DNA of 64,000 nt. Origin: Methylomicrobium sp035916875. Lineage in GTDB: Bacteria; Pseudomonadota; Gammaproteobacteria; Methylococcales; Methylomonadaceae. The notes under the pieces are model-generated. The model saw only the letters and a program-made list of their open reading frames with translations. It did no database searches and was not told the origin of the DNA. This document shows, piece after piece, positions 25,432-33,066 of this stretch; position 1 is the stretch's first letter; each line of letters starts with the position of its first letter. The stretch lies in NCBI RefSeq assembly GCF_035916875.1, contig NZ_JAXUHN010000089.1, positions 1-64,000 of the forward strand, written 5' to 3'. The position numbers and the translations under genes were made by a program.

Positions 25432-27036
25432 TCAATCGGAACGGTTACTTTTCCGAGCCGGAACGGAAACACCGGCGCTACGATGATGTTTGTACGCCGC
25501 CGACTCGATACCATACTTCTGTAACTTGCCATACACAGCCCGGGTCGTCACACCCATTGCGTCGGCCACTTTTTTCACATCGCCCTGATGATGTTTTAAC
25601 GCGGAATCGAGATAAGCCCTTTCCACGCGAGCCAATGCGCTCTCCCTGATGCCTTTCCAGTCGTCGCTTGCTGTCGGCCCTGAAAGCTCCAAATCCAGTT
25701 CGGTCATTTCCTTGCCGCTTGCAAACAAAATGCTGCGTTCGAGCACATTTTCCAGTTCGCGCACATTGCCCGGCCAGGCATAGGCGCGGATTTTCTGCAT
25801 CACGTCGCGACTGACCGTTTCGACAGTCTTGCCGTATTTCTTACTCAGGCGCCGCACGATCAACTGCACCAGGTAAGGCAAATCTTCGGGCCGCTCGGAA
25901 AGCGGCGGGATGCGCAGGCGCACGACATTGATCCGGTAATACAGATCCTTGCGGAATACATTCTGGCTGACCAGATCTTCGAGGTCGTTATTGGTTGCGG
26001 AAATAATTCTGAGATCGACCGGCAGAATTTTCTTGCCGCCGACCCGTTCCAGTTCGCCTTCCTGCAACACACGCAGCAAGCGGATTTGCGCGGCCGCCGA
26101 CAGCGAATCGACTTCGTCCAGAAACAAGGTTCCGCCTTCGGCCCGTTCGAAATAACCTTGATGCACCTCGATAGCGCCGGTAAACGCGCCTTTCTCGTGG
26201 CCGAACAAGGCGCTTTCGACCAGGCTTTCCGGAATCGCGCCGCAGTTGACCGGAATGAACGGCTTCTGCGAGCGGTCGCTCATCGCATGGATCGCTTTCG
26301 CGACCAATTCCTTGCCGACGCCGGTTTGCCCCTGAACCAACACCGTCGCGGTCGTCGGTGCTATCACCTCGATCGATTGCAGAATTTTGCGCATAGACGG
26401 CGAATTGGCGACGATCGCCGGAGGCTGGTGCATTTTGGTTGCCGGTTTGCGCTGCTTGCGCCAGAGTTGCAACATGCTTTCCTCAATGCGGGAGCATAGA
26501 TCATGAATGTCCTGCATTTGCTTGACCGGCGTCGTGTCGGTGTATTCCGTGCCCGAACGGCCGCTGGCCGCATGCGGACTGGTATAAACACAAACTTCGC
26601 AGCTGCCGTGCTGACGAGCGATGCTTTTTTTGATCTCAACCTTGGCATAGCCAAAATTCCGCGCCGCGATGCCGCCGAAGACGCTCGAGGTCATCCTGCA
26701 TAATCCGGGAAAGTTGACAACCTGCTCGCCGAAAGGGCAACAGGAATTGCTCACCGTAATGCAGTCCTGATTCGCCGAAACCAGCGAAAACTTACCGCCG
26801 ATGCTGTTCTTCAGGCCGAGAATCAATTCGGTGTAGTTTTCGATGTCCAGCGCGTTATTGTTATGCGTGTCGTCCCGATAGGTTTCTTCAAAAAAACAGC
26901 CCGCAGTTTTGGCGATATGCTCGATCAGCTCTTCGCAATGCTTTTGGCCGAGTTGTTCGTTCGCATGCATCAGCTCCAGAATGAAGGTCTGCAAAAAAAA
27001 TACTGGCGTTATACCGGATAAGGATGGACTGCTCAT
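25432..27036 (-). CDS. Sigma-54-dependent transcriptional activator with Cys-containing sensor domain
   Basis: 534 residues. The N-terminal domain (about 1-190) has cysteines in NSCCPFGEQVVNFPGLC and in GSCEVCVYT, suggesting a metal, cluster or redox sensor. The AAA+ domain (about 210-440) has Walker A GQTGVGKE and the GAFTGA loop that contacts sigma-54. The C-terminal Fis-type HTH (GDVKKVADAMGVTTRAVYGK) binds DNA. It faces a methyltransferase gene across a 184-bp spacer carrying a -24/-12-like promoter, so that gene is its likely target; the neighbouring globin cluster is another possibility. Confidence 0.9.
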   Translation of the reverse strand: MSSPSLSGITPVFFLQTFILELMHANEQLGQKHCEELIEHIAKTAGCFFEETYRDDTHNNNALDIENYTELILGLKNSIGGKFSLVSANQDCITVSNSCCPFGEQVVNFPGLCRMTSSVFGGIAARNFGYAKVEIKKSIARQHGSCEVCVYTSPHAASGRSGTEYTDTTPVKQMQDIHDLCSRIEESMLQLWRKQRKPATKMHQPPAIVANSPSMRKILQSIEVIAPTTATVLVQGQTGVGKELVAKAIHAMSDRSQKPFIPVNCGAIPESLVESALFGHEKGAFTGAIEVHQGYFERAEGGTLFLDEVDSLSAAAQIRLLRVLQEGELERVGGKKILPVDLRIISATNNDLEDLVSQNVFRKDLYYRINVVRLRIPPLSERPEDLPYLVQLIVRRLSKKYGKTVETVSRDVMQKIRAYAWPGNVRELENVLERSILFASGKEMTELDLELSGPTASDDWKGIRESALARVERAYLDSALKHHQGDVKKVADAMGVTTRAVYGKLQKYGIESAAYKHHRSAGVSVPARKSNRSD

Positions 27037-27116
27037 GATCTTGTTGTGAAATAAAATTTCTTTGATTGAAATAAAGGTTCATTGATTAGACAACGCTTGA
27101 ACACTAAGTTGCTGTA

Positions 27117-27145
27117 ATATTGGGAAAATTTTCCGCATCAATATT
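27117..27145. promoter_or_regulatory. Nested palindromes upstream of the sigma-54-like promoter
   Basis: GGAAAATTTTCC at 27123-27134 is a perfect 12-bp palindrome, flanked by AATATTG (27117-27123) and CAATATT (27139-27145). Candidate operator or activator site. Confidence 0.5.
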
Positions 27146-27160
27146 GGCATGATAATTGTC
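27145..27160 (+). promoter_or_regulatory. Sigma-54 (-24/-12) type promoter
   Basis: TGGCATGATAATTGTC matches the consensus TGGCAYR-N4-TTGCW except T for C in the -12 dinucleotide and the last base. Transcription would start near 27172, leaving a short leader before the ATG at 27221. Confidence 0.6.
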
Positions 27161-27220
27161 TATTAATTTGATATGTATTGTGTTCATCTACCTAAAATCC
27201 CCCCTCACCATCAAAGTACC

Positions 27221-27880
27221 ATGCGCGATGATGCCCCCCCTTTAAACCCCCATCCGTTGAGCGAATATATCGCCTGGGCCGGCGTCCGCAACCGGGAACC
27301 TATCTTGGGCATTTTAAAAGAAAAATTGCCGAAAGCGCCTGGCCGCGTACTCGAACTCGGCAGCGGTAGCGGCATGCATATCAACTACTTTGCCCCGTAT
27401 TTCGGACATTTGTATTTTCATCCATCCGACAAGAACGAGGAAGTTTTCGATAATATCAAAAAGCTGAGGATCGATCACGCGAACTACAATGTCGCCGATC
27501 CGGTGCATCTGGACCTGACCGACCCGCACACCTGGCTTAATCCCGGTCAAGCAAATACGTTCGATGCGATTTTTTCAATCAATATTTTTCAGGTCGCACA
27601 GTTTTCGATAGCCGACGGGATGATGGACTGCGCTTCCCAGCTTTTAACCGACGAGGGTATTTTGCTGGTTTATGGTACTTTCAAAACCGAAGGCAGTTTT
27701 TCCGCCGATTCAAACAAAGAAATTCATCACCTCTTGAGCTCTGCCGGAGTTGCGGAATGGGAACTGAAAGAAGTCGCAGACTTGAAAAATACGGCCGCAA
27801 AATACAACATGGCGCTAAAGGAACAAATTACTATGCCTGCCAATAATTTCTCGCTAATTTTTGGCAAACGCCAACCGTAA
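27221..27880 (+). CDS. DUF938 family SAM-dependent methyltransferase-like protein
   Basis: 219 residues from the ATG at 27221 (an in-frame ATG at 27173 would add 16 residues but would coincide with the start of transcription from the sigma-54-like promoter). The SAM-binding motif I is VLELGSGSGMHINYFAPYF (from about residue 42), and the family block FDAIFSINIFQVAQFS follows. Substrate unknown. It is divergent from the sigma-54 activator, which may control it. Confidence 0.85.
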   Translation: MRDDAPPLNPHPLSEYIAWAGVRNREPILGILKEKLPKAPGRVLELGSGSGMHINYFAPYFGHLYFHPSDKNEEVFDNIKKLRIDHANYNVADPVHLDLTDPHTWLNPGQANTFDAIFSINIFQVAQFSIADGMMDCASQLLTDEGILLVYGTFKTEGSFSADSNKEIHHLLSSAGVAEWELKEVADLKNTAAKYNMALKEQITMPANNFSLIFGKRQP

Positions 27881-27891
27881 AACGGTTGAAC

Positions 27892-28257
27892 CTAAAAAGA
27901 GCAGTTGGAGCGTTCCTTAAATGCAGATACTTGATAATTGCCGCCCCATGAAAAAATAGTCAACAGCAATAAACATCCGGCAAGTATCGCTAGAACGACT
28001 TCGGTAAGCAAAACACCTGATCTATGGACCTGATTTGGCAATCCTTCGACATACACTGGAAGGGATTCTTGTTCCCTGGCGTTTTTAACGACGGACTTCC
28101 AGTCGTTTCCGACTAAAGGAACCGTGATTTCCGTTACCAGCAGAGGAAGAGCTTCCTCTGCGCCAGGCGCGTTGGCATCGACCGGCCTGGAATGATTTGC
28201 TTGTGTGTTTGCGGGCGTGATTTCTGCCGGACGGTTACTCGATGCGTTATCGAATCG
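27892..28257 (-). pseudogene. Broken gene: C-terminal membrane-protein frame without a start
   Basis: An open minus-strand frame of about 121 codons with convincing protein character but no ATG. It ends with a membrane segment (VLLTEVVLAILAGCLLLLTI) and a short tail NYQVSAFKERSNCSF, stop at 27892-27894. Upstream in frame is TGA (28258-28260). In another frame an ATG lies at 28261-28263 region and reads MTIR then stop, so a single-base change after four codons would restore a 120-residue protein. It is either a recent frameshift pseudogene, a gene with an unusual start, or a truncated remnant. Family not recognised. Confidence 0.45.
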
Positions 28258-28352
28258 TCATAATTTCGGATTTAGTCCAAAATTTATCCGTTTGCAATAC
28301 AGATTTTCTGGAGAGCCAACATGAAGCGATATCAGTTCTATTTTCCAGGGCC

Positions 28353-29075
28353 TTACGTCAAAAAAATCTCCTCCAAAAAACTCTTCATCGCAATCCAAGA
28401 CCGCCGATCCGCATCGGCCTGATAAACAGTGCCGAAACCCGGATTATTCGCGATCGGATTCGTAAAAGCGTGCATCGTGTTGCCGTAAACATCCACCTGC
28501 CAGTCCGCGCCGGCCCTGGTCATTTCCCGTTCGAATGCGAGGACTTGCTCCGGCGGCGCCATCGGGTCGTCGTGACCGTGCAGGGCTAATACTTTTGCTT
28601 TGATTTGCGTGCCTTCGGTATTGCCCGGCGCGCCCAAAAGGCCGTGAAAACTGACCACGCCCTTGATGTCCGCGCCGGTTCGGGCGAGATCGAGCACGCA
28701 CAAGCCGCCGAAGCAGAAACCGATCGCAGCGCATTTTTGGTCGTCGACCCAGGGCAGCAGTTTTACGGCGGCCAGCGCGGCGTTAATCCGTTTTTGCAGC
28801 ATTGCGCGGTCGTCCATGAACGGCTGCATCAGTTTGGCGTTTTCCTCGGGCCCTGAACCCAGTATGCCTTTACCATACATGTCGAGCGCAAAACCGACAT
28901 ATCCTAGTTCGGCAAGCTTGATCGCCTTGTTCGCTACAAACTCGTCGCGGCCGCCCCAGGCGTGATTGATCAGCACGGCCGGCCGCCGGCCTTCTATCGC
29001 CTCATCGTAGGCGAAAAAGGCTTCCAGCAGGGTATCGCCGTCCAGGTAGTTGACGGTGTTTGAGACGATCGCCAT
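28353..29075 (-). CDS. Dienelactone hydrolase family protein
   Basis: 240 residues, alpha/beta-hydrolase of the DLH family. The nucleophile elbow is GFCFGG (cysteine nucleophile); LALHGHDDPMAP supplies the aspartate region and TMHAFTNP the histidine. DLH proteins hydrolyse dienelactones in chlorocatechol degradation, but most chromosomal copies are of unknown substrate; no catechol genes are nearby. It ends 17 bp before the phosphatase gene's side and is co-directional with it. Confidence 0.88.
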   Translation of the reverse strand: MAIVSNTVNYLDGDTLLEAFFAYDEAIEGRRPAVLINHAWGGRDEFVANKAIKLAELGYVGFALDMYGKGILGSGPEENAKLMQPFMDDRAMLQKRINAALAAVKLLPWVDDQKCAAIGFCFGGLCVLDLARTGADIKGVVSFHGLLGAPGNTEGTQIKAKVLALHGHDDPMAPPEQVLAFEREMTRAGADWQVDVYGNTMHAFTNPIANNPGFGTVYQADADRRSWIAMKSFLEEIFLT

Positions 29076-29091
29076 AGCTTTCTCCTGTCGA

Positions 29092-29586
29092 TTAACCGAT
29101 TGATTTTATTTTGCCCGTTTCGAGCAAAGCATTCAAAAAGCCTTCGGAGGCTTCTTCGACCAGGTCCAGCACACGCTCGAAACCGTAGGATCCGCCGTAA
29201 TAGGGGTCAGGCACTTCGCGTATGCCCAGATGAGGCGCATAAGCGAGAAAATAGTTGATTTTATACCGGTGCGGCGCAGGACATGCGGACGACAGGATCG
29301 CGTAATTATCACTGTCCATGGCCAAGATATAATCGAAATCTTCGAAATCGCCGAGCACGAATTTCCGGGCGCGCAAATGCGAAATATCGACGCCGCGTTC
29401 GCCGGCCGCCTTTTCCGCGCGCAGATCCGGCGCATTGCCGACGTGATAGGCATGGGTGCCGGCCGAGTCGATTGAGAAATGCTGCGCCAGCTTGCGTTCG
29501 TTTACGAGCTTGGTGAAAACGCCTTCCGCGGTCGGCGAACGGCAGATGTTGCCCATGCAAACGAAGAGAACCTTAATTTTTTTCAT
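29092..29586 (-). CDS. Low-molecular-weight protein tyrosine phosphatase
   Basis: 164 residues from the ATG at 29586 (a TTG nine bases upstream is less likely). The P-loop VCMGNICRSP gives the C-x5-R catalytic motif near the N-terminus, and the general-acid aspartate is in VPDPYYGG near residue 125. These enzymes remove phosphate from protein tyrosines and often regulate exopolysaccharide kinases, or resemble arsenate reductases; nothing nearby fixes the role. It is the last clearly chromosomal gene before the mobile region. Confidence 0.92.
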   Translation of the reverse strand: MKKIKVLFVCMGNICRSPTAEGVFTKLVNERKLAQHFSIDSAGTHAYHVGNAPDLRAEKAAGERGVDISHLRARKFVLGDFEDFDYILAMDSDNYAILSSACPAPHRYKINYFLAYAPHLGIREVPDPYYGGSYGFERVLDLVEEASEGFLNALLETGKIKSIG

Positions 29587-30046
29587 ATATATCAATAAGT
29601 TATGTTTGTTTTTCGGTCAAAAAAACAGCCCTAAACAGCCTTATACGACCCTTTATGAAACAATATGTTACCTATTTATTTTGGGGCGCAAAATCGAATT
29701 ATTTTGGCTATTATAAGAGACGACTAATAATGTCCCAACAATCTTTGCTTGCCATTGTTCGAGTTTTTCACGATTACCCTGATTGCGCCCCACCCATAAA
29801 AGCAACCGATACTTGTCATTTTGCGGTCTTGCCGCCAAGGACAACCGATTAAGTTAAGAGTGGCTCGAATTCGTAGTTGAGGGAAAACGCCGGCATTGTC
29901 AGCGCCATTGCGCCATCAAAGTAATGCGATAACGCGCTTGGTTAGCTTTTGCAGGGTCTTGGTCCAAGAAATCGTCCGGCCAAGACCCAATAAAGAGACA
30001 CTGGCCTTAGAAGCCTGAGCGCTGTAGGAAGGGGGAGGAACTCAAC
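29587..30046. other. Gene-free junction between chromosome and mobile region
   Basis: About 460 bp at the change from G+C-rich to A+T-richer DNA. It holds a perfect 9-bp inverted repeat, GGGTCTTGG (29954-29962) and CCAAGACCC (29980-29988), with a 17-nt loop. A 40-codon frame starting at 29730 (MSQQSLLAIVRVFHDYPDC) has protein-like character but no known family. No tRNA or obvious att direct repeat is seen. Confidence 0.45.
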
Positions 30047-30661
30047 TTAATAGTTTGGATAATTCGCAATCGCCAAACTGATAAAAATACTTATCAATAC
30101 TGCAAGCACCGGAATGATGGGTAATGGGATTGGAATGGGACAAAGCAGCCACAATACAATCATGCAACTCAGCGCTAAAAGCATGTGTGCTGAGGTGTTA
30201 TAAACGGGCGGCACTGGGGAACTGAATGTTTCGAACTTTAATCGACGTTCGAATATCCCCGCTACAAATCCCATGACGATTGGTATTCCTAACCAAATAC
30301 CGAATTTTGACAGAATAATGATCCGTAATGCCAAGCTGTAAGCCTGAAGTTTCACAGACGCTGCCCAATCACCCGGAATATCGGCTATGGCTTCGCCTAT
30401 ATGATCGCCGCTGTTTCTAAATTTATCAGAATCATCATGACGATCTCTGAATTCATTCGCGAATGCTGCAACGACTATCAAATTCCTTTTATACAGACTA
30501 ATCAGCTCTTTGTTTAATTTTTCTTTGTCTCCCAAAATATTGATGGCTGCATTGTAATCCGCCCTGATAAAAGCAGATATCTTGGTTGGACTCATTAGTG
30601 CCGGCAGCCCCAAGGGCGTAAAAAACAAGATCATGAGCCAGACAAGAAAATGTTTTCCCAT
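30047..30661 (-). CDS. DUF4400-type conjugative-element membrane protein
   Basis: 204 residues with hydrophobic segments at the N-terminus (residues 5-23), near 115-135 and at the C-terminus (160-200). The C-terminal block SSPVPPVYNTSAHMLLAL with a following proline-rich membrane stretch resembles DUF4400 proteins, which lie just after traD in SXT/R391, IncA/C and related MOBH elements. It is the last gene of the traI-traD block; the mating-pair genes that would follow in such elements are absent and chromosomal genes come next. Confidence 0.65.
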   Translation of the reverse strand: MGKHFLVWLMILFFTPLGLPALMSPTKISAFIRADYNAAINILGDKEKLNKELISLYKRNLIVVAAFANEFRDRHDDSDKFRNSGDHIGEAIADIPGDWAASVKLQAYSLALRIIILSKFGIWLGIPIVMGFVAGIFERRLKFETFSSPVPPVYNTSAHMLLALSCMIVLWLLCPIPIPLPIIPVLAVLISIFISLAIANYPNY

Positions 30662-30667
30662 TTGGTT

Positions 30668-31228
30668 TCATTCCAGCAAGCCAGCTAATTTTAGTTCTGT
30701 CATCGTGAATACTCTTGAAGCGCAGAGCAATTTGCTTTGTGCGCTTTCAAACGCGCCATGAGGCTGTTTGACCCAGGATAATTCTTCACTCACCGAGGAT
30801 TTCATGATTTCATCCAAATAACCATCGATACTGGGATCATAAATAGTCCACAAACCACTCCGCTTGATCATAAGTGTCATTTCCAAGCATTGAACCAGCT
30901 CAGATGATACTTTCTGGATAAATGCCTGTTGTTCAGTCATGTCGTTATTGTCTTTTAATATCGACTTCTCAGCCTCCGCGAAGCCGGCATCAAGACAATT
31001 GACCAACAAGCTTTCTTTTTCCTTTCTATGGTCGGGCCAATATAGAGTCAATAAGGAGGTTAAACGTTGAGACGCCTCACGAAGATTAGGCCATCTTGCA
31101 AATAATTCTTGAGAACCAGGGTAGCGTTTTGTCGCCCTGCAGGCTTTTTTCATTTCGACGCATGCGGAATCAAGCGATATCGCCAAGGGTTTCTTTAAAG
31201 AAATTATTTCGACAGATTGGTCATGCAT
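30668..31228 (-). CDS. Small protein between traD and the DUF4400 gene
   Basis: 186 residues from the ATG at 31228 (a TTG at 31237 is in frame). Soluble and helical, no signal or membrane segment; phrases such as FARWPNLREASQRL and LDAGFAEAEKSILKD are visible. A protein of similar size and position occurs between traD and the DUF4400 gene in SXT-like transfer modules, where its role is unknown. I assign no function. It starts 12 bp after traD. Confidence 0.65.
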   Translation of the reverse strand: MHDQSVEIISLKKPLAISLDSACVEMKKACRATKRYPGSQELFARWPNLREASQRLTSLLTLYWPDHRKEKESLLVNCLDAGFAEAEKSILKDNNDMTEQQAFIQKVSSELVQCLEMTLMIKRSGLWTIYDPSIDGYLDEIMKSSVSEELSWVKQPHGAFESAQSKLLCASRVFTMTELKLAGLLE

Positions 31229-31239
31229 ATTATTCAATC

Positions 31240-33066
31240 CTAATGAGTAATGATTGGCAGTCGTCCCTTGATGACCCTGCCGCCGGCAATTGAAGCGATG
31301 TAATGGAAATTGGGCAAATGCCCAAGAAGGTGCTGTGGAAAGAGATCATGCTCGCCAAAGGTTAAGGACTGACCACTGTTGCCCGAGTAATTGATGATGT
31401 TTTCGGCCGAATTGACCGCGCTGGACATGCTTTGTTGGACCGTTTTGATGTAGGTCTGCCCGAACGTTTCGGCAACGAATTGCTGGGTATCCCCGTCTTT
31501 GATTCGAAGCGTGATCAGGTTATTGCAGTTTCCGAGCACCTGCCTGGCTCTTGCTTCGTCACCGAGTCTGGCCACAATATCTGGCAAGGTTTGGGTGGCC
31601 ATGACTACTTGAAATCCGGCGCCACGTCCTTTGTTGAGGATCTGGATAAAGGGTAGATTGACCACCTCATTGGCTTCGTCCACGAACATTGAAATTCGCC
31701 CAGGCTTCTTGCCGCTGTTGTAAATCATCCCGGCTACAGACGCGAAGTCGGCCAGTACAATTGACCCAATCGCCGATGAAACAATCGAATCGGATAATGA
31801 ATCCAGGCCAACATATAAGACATGTTTGCCAGAAATGATTGTCGATGTATCGCAGATTTGCCTTTTGTCCCAAGTATCTTCTTCATCTGGCGATAGAAGC
31901 TCGCCTAAATCACCCGAGGTCAGCATGTTCAGAACCGGGATAAGCGATGCGATCATTTTTGAAAAGTGCATCCGGTTATGTTCAACGAGCGATAGCAAAC
32001 CGTCGATCCCTTCCGATCCATTGGATGTGTTGCTCAATTTTGTGCGATACCACTCGATCGTCGCCAACCAATCCGGATTGGTAATCGTCTCCATTTTTCT
32101 GGCCTTGCCAGCTTTAGCTCTGATGAAAAAAGGCTCTGCGCTACCCCCTTCTATATTCCATCCTGGCTCAACCCGATTGGCATGCGATTCGATTGCTTGC
32201 ACGAGTAATGCCTCTGCGCCCCCCTCGATGTAGTAACGCAATTGCTTGATCGATGGCCGCTTGCCGGTCTCAAGAAGCCCTTGTGCAACCAGGTTGAGCG
32301 TCCTGAACGCGAACGCCGTAAAGGCATCTGATCCGCCGGTTTGAGAGGGAAGTAGTGCTGCTATCCGCGAAGCTATTTCGGTTGTTCGCGTGAAATTCCG
32401 CATGGGATCGAGGCGGATTGATGACCTGGGAAATGCAGGATGAAAAAATAAAAAAGCATCACTTCTTCCGGCTCTCGCGCATTCGAGCTCCATTCGATCC
32501 CGCAATTCTTTATCGCCTTTCGGATCGATCATGATCACGGTATCGCCACGATGAATGGCCTGTGTCACCATGACTTCGTAAGCTCTCGTCTTCCCTGAGC
32601 CGGTTGTCCCAAATATGATGGTGTGTCCTTCAAGTGATTTCAGAGGAATCAAAACCTCTTTTTCTTTACCCAAATTAAGGCCATGAATCCAAGGACTCCC
32701 TGGGCTTTCTTGGTCATGGTTCATTTTTGCCCCAGACAACATGTAGTCGACGGCTCGTTGAGTATGGATAGGCATCCAATCGAATCCCCAGCCAAACCAC
32801 ATTCTTTCTGGTTTCACTAATGCCATGAGCTGGTCGACACTCAAAAACGTCAACATTTCACCCAGCTTTCCTCGACCTACCAAGTCAAGACCTTTAATCG
32901 CCGATTTCAAGGACATATATCCAAAACACATCCAGGGGATCATCATGGAATTTCCACCTGGAAGCATGATGTAGCCCGCAAAGGTAATAGCGGTAGCCAC
33001 AAGCCAAGCCGATGCGATATAAAGCTCGTAAGGTTTTCTTATGTAAGGGTCGTAATTATTTGCCAT
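31240..33066 (-). CDS. traD: Type IV coupling protein TraD
   Basis: 608 residues. Two hydrophobic segments near the N-terminus (about 17-45) anchor it in the inner membrane. The Walker A motif is FGTTGSGKTRAYE (about residue 148) and Walker B is ISMFVDEANEV (about 458). TraD/VirD4-type ATPases deliver the relaxase-DNA complex to the conjugative secretion channel. The order TraI-like, TraD, small ORF, DUF4400 is that of MOBH elements of the SXT/IncA-C type. The 5' end overlaps the TraI-like gene by 11 bp. Confidence 0.9.
   Translation of the reverse strand: MANNYDPYIRKPYELYIASAWLVATAITFAGYIMLPGGNSMMIPWMCFGYMSLKSAIKGLDLVGRGKLGEMLTFLSVDQLMALVKPERMWFGWGFDWMPIHTQRAVDYMLSGAKMNHDQESPGSPWIHGLNLGKEKEVLIPLKSLEGHTIIFGTTGSGKTRAYEVMVTQAIHRGDTVIMIDPKGDKELRDRMELECARAGRSDAFLFFHPAFPRSSIRLDPMRNFTRTTEIASRIAALLPSQTGGSDAFTAFAFRTLNLVAQGLLETGKRPSIKQLRYYIEGGAEALLVQAIESHANRVEPGWNIEGGSAEPFFIRAKAGKARKMETITNPDWLATIEWYRTKLSNTSNGSEGIDGLLSLVEHNRMHFSKMIASLIPVLNMLTSGDLGELLSPDEEDTWDKRQICDTSTIISGKHVLYVGLDSLSDSIVSSAIGSIVLADFASVAGMIYNSGKKPGRISMFVDEANEVVNLPFIQILNKGRGAGFQVVMATQTLPDIVARLGDEARARQVLGNCNNLITLRIKDGDTQQFVAETFGQTYIKTVQQSMSSAVNSAENIINYSGNSGQSLTFGEHDLFPQHLLGHLPNFHYIASIAGGRVIKGRLPIITH

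Noticed and set aside
29587..30046. Attachment site of the element
   Set aside because: No tRNA end or direct repeat could be matched with the right side; the right end is probably outside the window.
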